This document shows positions 1-12,280 of a DNA stretch of 64,000 bases, in pieces. This DNA is from Symsagittifera roscoffensis (taxonomy: Eukaryota > Xenacoelomorpha > Acoela > Convolutidae). The translations under genes were made by a program, and so were the position numbers. Where the stretch lies: positions 6,305,472 to 6,369,471 of the forward strand of contig NC_087069.1 of the NCBI RefSeq assembly GCF_963678635.1, written 5' to 3'. Position 1 is the first letter of the stretch, and each line of letters opens with the position of its first letter. The notes beneath the pieces are model-generated. The model worked only from the letters and a program-made list of their open reading frames with translations, did no database searches and was not told the origin of the DNA.

Positions 1-815
1 CGCGTGGTCTGTTACATCGATTGTCACTTTGAAGAAATTTGTAGTGTCATAGTCGAAAGCACCGCCCGAGTATTGGAGGACGTTTGAACTCATTGTGAAT
101 GCCGGAGTTCCTGCGTAGCTCGGATCGTCATTGACAGCTGCAACTGCGTAGCCCATTGTCGTATCATCCTCGGTATCCGAACAAGTCAGCGTCGCCAAGT
201 TTCCTGAATTCAAGCTCGGATCTTCTAGAACTTTCACAATTTTAGTCGTGAAATCACACACCGAGTACACATCATTTACATTCGTCACAGTTATTACGTA
301 ACTGGTGGAAGCTGACTTGCGAGCGGGATTCTCGCCAAAGTCGTATGCATATACAGTTAGAGTGATCTCATAAGGCGAAACAAGTTCTTCGTAATTAAGT
401 TCGCCGACTAGTGTAACTTCTCCGTTAGACGATATTTCAAATTTGTCGCTGGGCGGGTCGATGTAAAATGCTATTTTTCCGTCGCCAGTTGTCGTGGAAT
501 CATCATCAGTTGCCCCAACCACAGTCGTCAAAACAGTTCCCAAAGCCGTGTCCTCGGCAAGCGTCTCGGTGTAAGGTGTCCCAGTGAACGCCGGCGTGAA
601 TTCATTAATCGGCTGGAGTGTCACCGCTACATTTACAGTTGTAGCCAAAGGTGCTGCACCTTGATCTGTGGCGACAACTTGGACGTCGAAAATCCGAGTG
701 ACAGTAGCGTCGTCGAAATCTAGTGCGACAATGTCGAGTGCTCCTGTCGTGGCGTCAATCGAGAATGTTGAGGTGAAGTCGCTTACAAGTGTGTATTGTA
801 TGTTTCCATTCACAC
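1..815 (-). CDS. Cadherin gene exon 17 of window (continues past the window edge)
   Basis: An open frame from the GATTCAG acceptor to the window edge, at least 815 bp. It encodes about two and a half EC repeats. Landmarks in order are VNGNIQYTLVSDFTSTFSID, VVATDQGAAP, LQPINEFTPAFTG, VVGATDDDSTTTGDGKIAFY, LNYEELVSPYEITLTVYAYD, VTNVNDVYSVCDF, LTCSDTEDD and FDYDTTNFFKVTIDVTD. The last repeat is the Cys type. Confidence 0.93.
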
Positions 816-1436
816 CTGAATCAAAAAAGCTAAGATAAAACTGTTTGAAGTAAAGAAATAGTCAAAGGCGCATTTTGAAAATCAACAAAAATAGATTTTC
901 CATGTATGTTCAAAGCTTTTAAATCAGTGATTGGATTTTTCTTTTTCTAGAGCAGTTTGACCTCATTTAAGTATCTATATTGAATAACCCACACTATTAC
1001 ACTGTTCTCAGATCCTATCAAGCTTGTTAGTTTTTTTGAACACTGTCGATACTTAAATACGGATACTCAACGGAGGTCAAATTGCTCCAAAAAGTGAAAA
1101 AATTCCACTCCACGGGATTCACAATCTTAACAAATATTGAAAAAATCTTTTTTCTTCAAAATCTAGTTTTCAAAAAAAAGATCTTCCAGACACTTTCAAA
1201 AACAAAAATTTCTTCTGATTTTTTGTCACTCACAGGTGCAAGGTAAATTAGATGACCTGACATTAAGATGAGTATCATCGTTAAATCATTAAAAACGAAT
1301 TGTTCCAATTTAAGCGGTTAATGTTTTTCAGAAATGCAGTTGAATAATGTATGTAGTGTCCTCTTAAAGTCAATCAAAACTGGTGTCGTCTTAAAAGGCA
1401 GTCGTCTTATTTTCCGAACAGCAGAACCGCACTCAC
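816..1436 (-). other. Intron with a short inverted-repeat element
   Basis: AT-rich intron. Bases 950-1088 are bounded by an imperfect inverted repeat: GAGCAGTTTGACCTC on the left and its complement GAGGTCAAATTGCTCC on the right, each followed inward by an AGTATC-like block. This fits a degenerate TIR element. No clear target duplication was found. Confidence 0.5.
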
Positions 1437-1645
1437 CATCATCTTTATCAGAGGCCTGGATAGTGATCAAAGGAGCAGCTGCCAGGCTGTCTGTGGCCAC
1501 AACCGTGTAGCTGTCCTGGCTGAACTGGGGGTAGTTGTCATTCAAGTCATCAACTGTCATTGACACTGTGCACGTGACGTCATTGCCTGCCCCGTCTGAT
1601 GCCACCACTTCGATTTCGTAGTTGTCCGCCTGTTCACGGTCCAAT
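1437..1645 (-). CDS. Cadherin gene exon 16 of window
   Basis: The acceptor is TTTTTAG and the donor GTGAGT. It encodes LDREQADNYEIEVVASDGAG, the linker VDDLNDNYPQF and the first half of the next repeat up to QASDKDDG. Both calcium motifs are canonical. The final G joins GT at 815 to give the Gly of DxGxNG. Confidence 0.92.
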
Positions 1646-2235
1646 CTAAAAACATTTGTAATTTATTAAATTTGTAATATTTGTAATTCATTACCATTGG
1701 GATGAGCAAGCGTATTGCAATTGGGTACTAGACTTTTCCTGCGTAAATAACTGTTTACAGGACTCATCTCCTGATTTATGGACTCATTCGTCTACTTGTT
1801 TCATTATAAACTCAAGGTAATTCAAACATTTGGCGCACCTGGCGTAGAGGTAACACAATTGCTTGAGACGGCAAAGGATAGTGCTTCGAATCAGACAGGG
1901 ACCTATTTTTGTGCAAACTAGATTTTCTGTGCGTTTTCGTACATCGTTTAATTTTGTCGAACATCGTTTAATTTAAGCGACTATCGTACATCTGTTTAAT
2001 TTTGTCGAATTGTTTCACGTAGCCGATTATTTTTGAAAGTTCAGCTTTGTTGGAAGTTGCTGTATAACCCATGATCGAGACTACAAAGCTCGGGAGTTCA
2101 ATTTTAGTCGGGACCTGTTCTTTTGCAATCAGGAAATTTTCGGCCGCTATTCTAGATTATTTTCATTTGAATTTAACCATAGTCATTCATTTTTGTATCC
2201 AAAATGGTGAGAAGCGCTCAGCTTCGCCTGTTTTA

Positions 2236-2560
2236 AATTTTTTCGGTTCAAAGTTTTTTGTTTTGAGCAAAAAAATATAAGTAAAACAATGTATATTTGT
2301 TAAGAAAATTTTTTTTCGTTTTGAGAGAAAAAAACATTTGTATATTATGTATATTTATTTTTTGGTACAATTTTTTTTGTTTTCGTGAAAAAAAGACATT
2401 TGTAAACAATTGTAAACTAAAGCAAATTTTTTTGCCACCAGTTTTTTCTTCTGAAAAAATTATTATTTGTAATTTATTGTAAAATTTTTCGGTACCATTT
2501 TGTTTATTTTGAGGAAAATCTATTTGTAACTTATTGATTTTTTTAAACTTGGTACACACT
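2236..2560. repeat. Degenerate T-rich tandem repeat
   Basis: About five imperfect copies of a 60-70 base unit built on a T run, GTTTTGAG-like and A-run core, then CATTTGTAA/TATTTGTAA. Open frames on both strands here are by-products of the low-complexity sequence. Confidence 0.6.
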
Positions 2561-2879
2561 TTTTAGAATTGAGAACCTAAAGTTTTCCAACGCAATTTTG
2601 ACAGACCTAAATCTTCATACTCTCTCTTCTCAAAATGCCATTTTACTATTCGAAATAATTAAATTACAAGGAAATGTCAATCCTTACATTTTCTCCAAAA
2701 CAAGTAAATATCAATCAGTGTAAACAGGAAGAAGTGAAATTATGGAGTTACAATTTATAGTTTTGTCACAAAATGTTGCTCTACAAATTTGATAATTGGG
2801 TCCCTATAAAAACGAAAGATGGGTCCGGTCATTTTGTGAAACGTTAAGAAACAACTGAAAAAAAATATTTAAACTTGAT

Positions 2880-5800
2880 GTTCCTGAAAATTTTGTTTCG
2901 TTTTGCAATTCACAGAGGAGCTATCCCACAATCCAATAACTGCTCTGACCATACAAAAAAAGGGGAGAAACCTTGTCTTTGGGTGTGTTTCAGTTCCATG
3001 AAAACACCAGATGTCACAAATAACACAGAGGTGAAGCTTCGCTTCGCAAACACTAACGAGAACACAACAAAAAGCAACCCTTGAAAAAGCAATAAGAAAA
3101 AGAAATAAGCGTCGAATCAGCAAAAACTCGGCTGTGTCTAGGATTCGATCTGCGACCAACCGCAATCAAAAGAAAAAGAGTCTCACGCTCTAACCACTCA
3201 GTCACGTACGCTTAACCACCGACAAACAGTAGTCACGAATAAAGCAGCTACATATGCTAATAAATTGCCAATTCCATTCAGCAAAAATGGCAACAAATAC
3301 AAATAGACACAAATTTTTGGAATATAACAAACTCAAGGCATCCACACTAATATTGCATGTAACAAATCGCAAAGCCACATTATGCATAAGTTATGCATTT
3401 CAAAAAATTGCGATAAACATTGAGTTAGAAAACTTCTGAAATCGAGTTTTATGATTTTTAAGTTGTTTGAAACAAATAACTTTTTTCGGTTCATTTGATA
3501 AATTAAAAATGCATCAACTGTGTTAACGTATTACTATTCGAATGTCAAAGCACATGCTATCAATAAGCTGAAAAGGTGCCCCAAAAGTGGCACCAATAAT
3601 TGCGAATAGGTTAGAAAAAAAGAAGGTTCTTAAAAATACACAAAGCTGACGCTAGTGTAATTATTGGAATCACTTTAGTTATAAAACATACTAAGCCCTT
3701 TAAGTCGTGATACAAACAACATTTAAAAAAAAAACTTTTTTCCCCTCATTGAAAAAAAAATGTGCGAAATTTTTGAGTGATAATCCAATTTCGCGCGAGT
3801 AAAGCAATTGAGCAGGTCTTCGAAAAAAATCCATGACAGAAGTTGAGCAAAAAAAAAGCTTCGCTTGCTTTACTTTCTTAAAATAAGACTAAATCTCAAA
3901 AGTTTCCATATGTTTTTTTTTACAAAACTGGGAATCTTTTGAAAATTTTCAAGGTACTATTTATCCACATATCATGAAATAATCACCGTCAATAATCACC
4001 GGAATGATATCAGAAATTAAAGCCAATTTAGTCGTCTTTCGAACAAAATTTGAAAACTTCGCAGCACTAAGAAAAACTTCACAGAAAAATTGATCTAATA
4101 ATTTTGAGTTTCTGTCTAATTTCGAGCGCTTAAATCGAGCGGAAAATCCTTAGAAAACAATTCATTTAGGTAATGAAGAACGTAATTTACTCCAGCAAAA
4201 CTAGTTTTAAAAGCTTCGATAACGACTTTTTGGCAATAAAAAGCTTTTAAAATTCAAGAAATCATTCTGCAAATTTTTTTCATTTGTTTTTCTAATTTTT
4301 GTCGATTATGCCTCATTTACACTCGTTCGTATAATTAGCTCATCATACTATGCACAAAAAACGCACTTATTTAAACTCTTTTTCTCGGCATATTCTAGGA
4401 ATAATCTGAACAACATGCGCAGCTGCCAGCTAACTTGTTCTTCAGACCATTGAAAATGGAGAGAAACTTGGTTCTTCGGGTGTGCTTTAGTTTTTTCTTT
4501 TTTTTTCACGCAAAATCAGGTACCATAATTAGCCATCGAAATGAGTCGAGTGTTTTATTGTATTAAAGCCATTTGAGCAGTGATTCGAACCACATTAAAA
4601 AGTTTCCAAAAATTGTTTCAGATTTGAGAGAAACCGGATTGAAAATTTGAGTTTTAGTCTAGTTTCTAGCGAGTAAAGTTATCGTGTAACGTTCGCTATA
4701 CATATGAAAATTGGTCAATAGGCTGAAAAAACTAGGAATTATTTTAAAAATAACTACTTTCGGAAGCTTCATCTACAGTTTCTTTGGAAGAATTTTCTTC
4801 AAATGGCAAAATGATTGTGCAAAAAATAGAAACAGATTTTAGAAAATTGTTTGTGCCAATTTTTTGTTTGCTATTCTCTTTCTGAAAACAACTGCAGTCG
4901 ATTATGCCTAATTCAATTTATCTAGGCGTTTGTATAGTTCTCTAATCACAAAAACGACAATACTTTGTAAAAGAAACAGCCAACAGACAGTTGGAAAAGA
5001 GTCAAGGAACTCAATTGAACAGAAAAAAATACCGACTTTTTAAAAAAAAAAACTTATGAATTTTTTTTAAAAAAAGATGCTTTAAAGATATTTGAAATTC
5101 TATAACAATTTATCATTGACCTTCTTTGATGAAATTAACTCAATTTGAGAAAACTGGATTATAAGTAAATTTTCAATTTGCTAAGAAATCTGAAAATTAA
5201 ATCCACTTTCGAAACTAGAAGTCTATCACGTTTTATGTGACTTTTACACTTGGGCCTTCCTTTCTACAAAAGAAATGAACTGAACTCAAAATTAAATCAA
5301 AAATCGAACCACGGAACTTCAAATTTGAGCCTGAACAATTTTTTCCTGAAAAAAAAAACAAAAAATTCGAGACCTATAACAGAGTCTGAACTACGTTCAT
5401 CGACTCTTAAAATGATCTTTTTTGCAATTTTTTAAAATTATGGTTTGAACTATCTTTGTTACGTGCACATCAACTGGCTACCTTTGTTGTTCCGACCATT
5501 GAAAATGGGGAGGAACTTGTATTCGGGTGTTTTTCAAGATTTTTTATAAGTTTTTTCTTCTTTTTTTCAACCTTTTGTTTTCCAAGCACAATCGGGTACC
5601 CCAAACGGGCATCGGACTGGGTCGAGTGATATATCAAATAAAAGTGTGATTTGCAAAATTTGTTTTAAAATTTTCCCGGTGTCGAGAAAAATTGGTTTCA
5701 AAGTTTTGATTTTTCGTTTAATTTCGAGCAAGTGAGCAAACTTACCTTAGTTTACTTATGCTTATTTTAAGCCTTGAAAATTTAGTTTTATTTCAGTAAA

Positions 5801-6170
5801 TTTTTAGTGCCATCTTAAGAATCAAATACTTAAGAATAAAAAAACTGCAAACTTTCTGAAAACAATTTGAAAAATTTTGTAAAAAATTATTTGAAAATTA
5901 AAAAAAAAAATTTTTAAAGTTTTTTCGTTTTTCTAGTTATGTTTGAATAAAAACTGTTTTCCAATTTGCCTTTTTTCTCTGACTGTCGAATATGCCTAGG
6001 TTTTAGTTTTTTGTTCAGATCCTTTTATCACACTACGCAGAAAAATAGACACTAACTTGAAAAAACTTGTTTCGTGTTTTTAAGACTATGGTCGGAACAT
6101 TCTGCGCTACTTGCAGGGTAACCGGCTATCCTTGTTTATTTCTTGAAGCGAAAGTTTGCAATTATGATAA
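2880..6170. repeat. Three diverged, tandemly arranged repeat copies in a 4.7-kb intron
   Basis: The intron 1646-6340 contains landmarks that recur in the same order three times. A GACCATTGAAAATGG(A/G)GAG block occurs near 2945, 4447 and 5497. A GGTACC...GTCGAG block occurs near 4520 and 5597. A TAATTTCGAGC(G/A)AGTAAAG-like block occurs near 3780, 4665 and 5705, and a GTCGATTATGCC-like block near 4303, 4893 and 5980. Copies are roughly 1.0-1.5 kb and heavily diverged. The first block also occurs in reverse near 30830 beside the cadherin exon. I see no coding content. Confidence 0.55.
3126..3215 (-). repeat. tRNA-derived SINE head
   Basis: The minus strand reads GACTGAGTGGTTAGAGCG (box A like) at about 3201-3184 and AGATCGAATCC (box B like) at about 3151-3141, with tRNA-like spacing. 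A block further along the same strand (about 3066-3026, rich in GCGAAGC and CACCTCTGTG) recurs near 56424-56466, consistent with a shared SINE body. It is not a functional tRNA gene, since no proper acceptor stem is visible. Confidence 0.6.
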
Positions 6171-6340
6171 GTGACTCAGACCAATAGAGTTTAAAATCAA
6201 TTGAGTTTTTTCAGAGACCTATCTGTATTTAAGGAATCTACATATCTACCGTCGGTTGCTAATATTGTAAATTTATACAAATCGAAATGCTCGTGTCAGA
6301 AAAATGTTGTGAACATGATTATATATAAACATAGGCTAAC

Positions 6341-6524
6341 CTGACTAAATTGGTGACGACTCCAGTGTCTGGATCTAGATGAAACAGATCAGTTGCCTGG
6401 ACTAGACTGTAGCTATTCTGGCCTGTGATTCCATCTGCATTTGTGCCATCCGCTGCATCTGTGGCTGACACTGTGGCTATAGTCGACTGGTCCAGAGTGT
6501 TCTCGTCTATCGATCCGGTGAAGG
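6341..6524 (-). CDS. Cadherin gene exon 15 of window
   Basis: The acceptor is GATTATAG and the donor GTTAGC, a non-consensus GTTAG-type donor supported by phase. It encodes FTGSIDENTLDQSTIATVSA, then FHLDPDTGVVTNLVR, the first two thirds of an EC repeat. The final AG joins the A at 1645 to make Arg, followed by LDRE. Confidence 0.88.
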
Positions 6525-6895
6525 CTATAATCAGTAGCAAAACATAGTTTATAACTAAAAATATAACTTTTGCATGCAAAAATTGTCTGAATTTGAATCT
6601 TTTCCTCTTCTTAATTGATTTTCTATATTCTTACTTATTTTTTACAATTCTCTAAATTAAATGAATGTGCTAGTAATGGGTAAATAGTGGCCAACTCGTC
6701 CAAGAAAAAATGAATAGAAGTCAATAAAACTAGTTAAGATCAGTTTTCCTTTAAAAAACAAACAAACAAAAAACACTCGAATAAGGAAAATGATAATTCA
6801 CATCGTTCTTTGCATAAAATTACTCGTTACATCTTCTACTAAAATTTCGTCAAAACTAAACTGAATGACAGAGGGGGGGGGGCAGGTATTCTTAC
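6525..6895 (-). other. Intron, no feature seen
   Basis: Short AT-rich intron with an AAAC repeat near 6755 and a nine-base G run at 6873-6881. Nothing else is recognisable. Confidence 0.6.
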
Positions 6896-7031
6896 GCGCT
6901 GAGTCGCAGGTAGGACTGGCTTCATCAACTGGGTTGACAGTGACAGTAGCGAAGCAGATGAAGTCATGAGTAGTGTCCCCGTCAGAGACTGTTATGGACA
7001 CACTGTGTAGAGCGGCAGCCTCGTAGTCCAG
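6896..7031 (-). CDS. Cadherin gene exon 14 of window
   Basis: The acceptor is TTCTAG and the donor GTAAGA. It encodes LDYEAAALHSVSITVSDGD, then VTVNPVDEASPTCDSA. This completes one repeat and opens the next after a degenerate PVDEASP linker. A run of nine G (minus strand C) lies just beyond the donor. Confidence 0.88.
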
Positions 7032-7523
7032 CTAGAATCACAGAATTCATCAATGAAGTTATATAAAAAAGTGAGCGAAGAGAAAAAACTGTCGGTTTTT
7101 GCAAACTGTTGGGTTTTTTAAAAGTTAGAAATAGTCGCTTGCTACAAATTGTGACCTGTTAAAAGTAGTCGCCTCACGAAAAAAAACATTTGTTGAATCG
7201 AGTGTAAGACCACTACAACTTTAGTAAGTTATCCCCAAAAAGGTCCAAAAGACCAGGGAAAGCTTTTAATTTAGATCTAAGAAGGCCAGCTGAAACAAAC
7301 ATGAACAGAATTTAGCTCAGCAAAGTGGAAAGACAAAAAGCATGAAGACAAAAAAACTGAATAGGAAATTATTTTGAGCCTTTATTTTCGAGATTGCCAT
7401 TCCAAAATATCATTTTATTATGTTTAACATACGGGAGCAAAAGTTACACCGACATTTTTCCCATGAAAAGAGATAGCTTTTTTCGCATTTCTTCTACCTT
7501 CGTTTTTTTTTACTCATGGAACC

Positions 7524-7595
7524 TTTGTTCGCAGTGTCTGATTGTTATGTAATTTTGCATGCAGACATTACATAACAATCGCACGCTGCGAACAA
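7524..7595. repeat. Inverted repeat (fold-back) in intron
   Basis: TTGTTCGCAG and GATTGTTATGTAAT on the left are mirrored by ATTACATAACAATC and CTGCGAACAA on the right, around a loop containing GCATGC. Arms are about 30 bases with a few mismatches. It lies in the intron 7032-7715, next to a G-rich homopolymer at about 7651-7667. Confidence 0.65.
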
Positions 7596-7715
7596 TTTCG
7601 CATGCGGAAAAATTGGGCTATTACAAAAAAAGATGTTTGCGAAAGCTAGAGGGGGGGGGGGGTGGGGGCAGCTAATGAGTTTCACTATCTCTTCAGAACA
7701 ACTCAATTGACTTAC

Positions 7716-7825
7716 TGGATTGATGACGAATTTTCCAGCAGTTACAGCGAAGTTGGTGGCATCACTTAGAGTGAAGGTTAGAGTGTCTCCATCTCCATCC
7801 GAACACTTGAGGTCAACCGAGGTCA
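7716..7825 (-). CDS. Cadherin gene exon 13 of window
   Basis: One hundred and ten bases with a TTTGCAG acceptor and a GTAAGT donor. It encodes VTSVDLKCSDGDGDTLTFTL, then FAVTAGKFVINP, the middle of a Cys-type EC repeat. The Cys directly precedes the SDGDGD motif. Joins in frame to LDYE in the following exon. Confidence 0.88.
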
Positions 7826-8283
7826 CTGCAAACACACAACACATCATCATAGCAAGCCACTGGTCAGGCAATACGTAAACACTGGCAATACAATTGTTGT
7901 GCTCGCCCGCGCCGGAGTTCGATGGATAATAATATGTTATATTTGTCATTTTTAAAGGTCAGTCAAACTGTTTTTAAAAAATATATATTATATATATATA
8001 TATTCGTCCTTGGGTTTTGGTGATGGATTTTGTCACAGTTTGGTAGAAAAAAAACCTTTCCCGAGTGTAAATACTTTTTAAACTCAACTTCTAAACACTC
8101 CCCCATATAAACAATATCCCTCTTAGTGATTTCAAAAAAAGGCTGACCCTTCCAAAGTTTTTTTGGATCAGCAAACAAAGTTCGAATTTCTTGATTTTCA
8201 TCGACTTTCCACATGATTAATTTTGAATCTAAAAAAATTCGAAACACGAAATCAAGAGCGTTTTTAAGGTATAATTGACTTAC
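7826..8283 (-). other. Intron with AT microsatellite
   Basis: Contains a TA-rich microsatellite at about 7980-8003. Open frames here are extensions of the neighbouring exons. Nothing else is seen. Confidence 0.5.
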
Positions 8284-8529
8284 CAGGTGCTGCTGCGTTT
8301 TCATCAACCGCCACTGCGAACGGACACACCACACAATCTGGACTGTTGTCATTCTCATCAGTGACAGACACTGTTAGAGTCTGGGTGGCAGTTGGACTAG
8401 CACTAGTCGGGTCAGTAGGATTGGACGCACACACTTCGAATATGTACTCTGTCTTCACTTCGTAGTCTAACTCGTTTGTGAGGTAGAGGTCACCCGCATC
8501 TGTGCCCCTGGACACTATGCTGAACATGT
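8284..8529 (-). CDS. Cadherin gene exon 12 of window
   Basis: The acceptor is TTTTTCAG and the donor GTAAGT. It encodes the second half of a repeat (DLYLTNELDYEVKTEYIFEV), the linker VTDENDNSPDC and the start of a Cys-type repeat (CVVCPFAVAVDENAAAP). CVVC is an unusually close cysteine pair at the repeat boundary. Confidence 0.9.
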
Positions 8530-8576
8530 CTGAAAAATTTCGCAAAATCGGTGACCTTGACCGCCTCAATAGAAAA

Positions 8577-9075
8577 CAAGACTGCTCGTATATCGGGGCA
8601 AAGTTCTGAATATTCCGACTGCCCCTTAAGGAATATCGAATAGTTTTTGCGAAAAGAAAATATTGAAAACCTATAAATTTTCGACAATATCAAAGTGTAA
8701 AATTTTGAGTCGAAAGAAATCAATAAGACCAATTGGAATTCAATTTGGAACAATTTTGTTCTACTGGATAATTGACCACGCATAAATAATTCGCGTTACG
8801 CTCTCAGCATTATGAACAAATTCTTCAAAACGCACATTTAGTCCAGAACAGAATTTAGTCCAGAACATGGCCAATTTTGCAATTTTTAAACCCCCAGAAC
8901 TTTACAAAAAATGATTGGAGGAAAAAATCTTTTGATATTTGAACTCAAGAAGTCGAGATCTTCAATGGGTTAAAAAAATTTTGTCGAAAACTATTATTTC
9001 GATCGACGACAATGACTGAATAAAAAAACCACACCGATCATAAAAATCCATTTTCTTCAAAAGTCGGAACAAAAA
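8577..9075. repeat. Dispersed repeat, copy 1
   Basis: About 490 bases resemble 55853-56325. Shared landmarks are CTGCTCGTATATC, CGAATAGTTTTTG, GACAATATCAAAGTGTAAAA, GTTACGCTCTCAGC and AACTTTACAAAAAAT, in the same order and orientation. A third, more decayed copy is at about 60330-60790. No coding potential is evident, so these are probably non-autonomous elements. Confidence 0.65.
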
Positions 9076-9186
9076 TGGTGCTTTTTAGGCTGATTACAAT
9101 ATTTTACCAGGTTTTTACATGCTGAAATGAATGAAAAATTAATTTCCGAGGTCAAAATGAGAAGTTTTAGGGTTTACTGACCTCAT

Positions 9187-9413
9187 TTAGATTCGATTTA
9201 AATTTAGATATGTAGTATTCCTATCTTAAAAAGCAAACTATTTTGTAATCTCGTAATTTCAATGTTGATTTAAAGAGGGTCATTTCGTCGCAATTTCAAG
9301 AAATATTGAAATTGCAACAAAATGATCCTCTTTAAATCAAATTTAAATTTCGAGATTCCAATACAGTTCGCTTTTTAAGATACTAAGAATATATATCTAA
9401 ATCTAAATTCGAT
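9187..9413. repeat. Long imperfect palindrome
   Basis: The left arm (TTAGATTCGATTTAAATTTAG, then CTTAAAAAGCAAACT) is mirrored by the right arm (CGCTTTTTAAGATAC, then CTAAATCTAAATTCGA). The arms continue to a centre near 9305, where GATTTAAAGAGG pairs with CCTCTTTAAATC. The whole is about 227 bases and folds almost end to end, as expected for a fold-back MITE. Confidence 0.7.
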
Positions 9414-10777
9414 TTTATAAAAAAAAACAACAGCCAACATTATGTTGGAGAAGTTTCATGGAACTAAAGGAGACTAAAAGAATATTTATATTTAGTTATA
9501 TTGATTTACGAAAAAAAAATTAAAGCTGAAAAGTTCTTAATTTTAAGAATCTTTTTTAAATAAAAGTTTTCCATAAAAACTATCTGATGAGAGAAACTGC
9601 TCAAAACCGTATTTTTGAATCCTCTGGAAAACCTAAAAATTAAAAGCTATTTTCAAACTTAAAAAGCATTCGAATTTTCCCGCCTTTTTAACTGGCGAGC
9701 ATAATCTGGCTTTATTTCCTAAAAAAAAACGAAAAAAAAATCAACAACACTACATTCATTACAACTTGATAAAAAGGGGGAAAAATCAATCACGAAAACA
9801 TATATATAAATTTTCATAATTTTACTTCTTTTTATAAAGTTTTTGTTGTTGTTGATTTTTCAGCCAGCGAGAGTAGAATCAACCAAAAATACAAGTGGAT
9901 GACAGAAAAGTAAATAAATTACAGCAGCATTAAGTAAGAAATTCATTCTAAAAATTCCAAACTGAAAAAAAATCATTAGTCTGAACAGCAACGAAATTGA
10001 GACCAAGTTTTTGCGATACTGAGATAATTTTTTTAAATCTCAATCATCACCAATGAGGCTTTAATATGATACCACAAATAACCCTCTAAAGTTTTCTTTC
10101 AATATCACACTTGACCCTCTACACACGCTTTCTTTGTGGTAGTCAAATTGAAAAAAAAATGATATATAGTGCTCATAGTTCTTCCAACTTCATAAAAGTG
10201 GAAAGAAAATAAACCAGAAATACTTTGACTAGTCATTTTTTGTTCTAATCGCACAGCTGCTGTTTAATGAAAATCTTGATCGTCAATCTTTGAGCATAAT
10301 CCAAATACAAGATGTTAAGTAACAGCTTGAAAGACAAATGACCGAAAGAGCGGTACTTCCAATTAACACTTGAAATCCGCAAGAACAAAAACATTATATG
10401 ATTTATATACGAATCGTTAAGATACTTTTTAGCTTCAAAACAAAAATTTTTCAAAAGTACTGAATGTTGTTAGTGCAAATAGAAATTTAAAATCTGAAGC
10501 TCCGTAATTGTAATCTGTGAAAGTGCTTTAATTATAATGTTTAGACGAGCTAGGTACTTGGCTTTTATTTACATTTAATAAAATTGTGATAGCGAGTTGC
10601 AAAACATTTGAACGGAGAGAAACAATCTTTCAATTTTGAGCAATTTTTGCATGCAAACTTGAATTTTGTGTCATGAAGATACTTTCTGTCTGAAAATTTT
10701 GTATGCATGCAAAAGCTGTCTGAAATAAATTATTCGCCTTTTTTTAAATTTTGCCGACTCGAACTTCTTGATACTAA
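9414..10777 (-). other. Intron sequence without recognisable feature
   Basis: AT-rich sequence with homopolymer A and T runs. I see no gene, no tRNA-like motif and no clear inverted repeat. Confidence 0.5.
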
Positions 10778-11188
10778 CAGGGGCGGATCTAGGATTTTCT
10801 CGAGGGGGGGCGGATTTAAAAAAAAAATTTTAGGTCGACCTTTTTTTTAGGTCGACCGAATTGATTTTTGAGCCCTCCCTAAGCATGGTTTAGTCCCTTT
10901 TTTGGTAACATTTTCTGCGCCGCAGGCAAAAATTTGAAAAAAAAAAACAGTCCAAAAAAGGCGTGTTTAGGCACTTTTTGGAAAATTTTGACCAAAAAAT
11001 TGCGTTTTTTCGGCGCGCGCTCCCCCCTTAAAACTAGAATATATTGGCGCCAAAGGCGCCTTTAGAAAAATTTTAGGGTCGGTTGGCCAAAAATGGATTT
11101 CTTAAAAAGTACCAAAGGGGGACCCGTTGGGTCGGCAGGGGGTCGAATCCCTGAGAGGGGGCGTCCGCCCCCCCTAAATCCGCCCCTG
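10778..11188. mobile_element. hAT-like MITE with 8-bp target duplication
   Basis: A 411-bp non-autonomous element. Termini are CAGGGGCGGATCTAGG on the left and AAATCCGCCCCTG on the right, an inverted pair. It is flanked by GATACTAA (10770-10777) and GATACTAT (11189-11196), a 7/8 match, the size expected for hAT insertions. The interior has CTGCGCCGC and GGGTCGGCAG blocks that recur in the element split by element 1 (18529-30779). No transposase is encoded. Confidence 0.85.
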
Positions 11189-11464
11189 GATACTATTTAT
11201 ATCGCTAATGCCAAATTGTTGCCAATATTCGTGCCCTTGCGCAATTTAATCGGTCAAAAACAATAGCATTTGTTGTAAGCCATTTTCACGTGTAAGAATT
11301 GGCGAACAACTAAAATTTGACGTCGGAATGGACAGTTTAGGATTTATTTAACTTCGTTCAGATTCGTTGATCAAAAATGGAATTTTTTAATGAAATATGA
11401 ATTTTTTTGATGAATTTTTTTATTTTGATGAATTTTTTTATTTTGATGAATCTTTTAACTATAC

Positions 11465-11651
11465 CTTCGGCTTCGAGGCTGTTGCAGATCTGATAAATCA
11501 ACACAGAGTGATCAGTTAGCGTGTTGTCGGAGTCGCCGTCTGTTGCCGCGACAGTCGCAAGGAGAGTGCCGACTGCAGTCGTCTCTGATTTGCTGATTGC
11601 GGGAAGATTGGCCACTGCGAACGCCGGCGAGTTGTCGTTCACAGGTTGCAC
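11465..11651 (-). CDS. Cadherin gene exon 11 of window
   Basis: The acceptor is TTCTAG and the donor GTATAG. It begins in phase 0 with the linker VQPVNDNSPAF, followed by the first half of an EC repeat (KSETTAVGTLLATVAATDGD). The exon ends in an Asp codon completed by the 8529 exon. The donor is weaker than the others (GTATAG) but phase supports it. Confidence 0.88.
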
Positions 11652-12280
11652 CTAGAAAATTCAAAACTTGATCAGAAAAACAGCCGTTATCACCTAATTT
11701 GACATCAAATCTACAGAAAGTTAATAGTTTTTTGAGCAGATGATTTGAAGTCGACTAGGACAAAGATGTCCATAACCGTATTAATGTTCATGTTATGATA
11801 TATTATTAGAAAAAAAACTGATATCAGCTTTCTGTAGACAAACATGCGAGATTTGAATGTTGAACCGCCAGAATGTATCAAGAACGAAAATGGTTTTAGT
11901 TTAAACAAATTGCTACTCTTTGACTTATTAACTAGTAAAACTTTCATAATCTGAGAACGGTTAGTAATCTTTTTGAACAGATGAAAACATGTTCTAGGGC
12001 AAACATTTTCAGGGCCTTGTGCTTAGCGTGGATCCTAGGCGGACAAAATTTGTTGATAATCAAAACAAAAAGCTGTAATTCTCATTGAATATATCTGCCG
12101 TAATTTTTTAAAATTTAATAATTAATTTAAGAAATTCCATCTTTTTTTAGCTAACCAGCCAGAGGTCTAACGCGAAGGTTAACTATTTAAGGTAATTTAA
12201 TTATATTATTGCAGAGCACCATAACTACCGATGCGCCACAATTTTAGAATTAGGTTTTAAGTATGGAAAAATTTGCATAC
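11652..12280 (-). other. Intron, no feature seen
   Basis: AT-rich intron. One minus-strand open frame of 78 codons at 11711-11947 lacks any support and is not called. Confidence 0.5.

Noticed and set aside
2248-2559. 103-codon Lys/Phe-rich minus-strand frame
   Set aside because: Produced by the T-rich tandem repeat.
3126-3215. Possible true tRNA gene
   Set aside because: A and B boxes are present but no matching acceptor stem, and a SINE body-like block follows. The same holds for 55792 and 59862.
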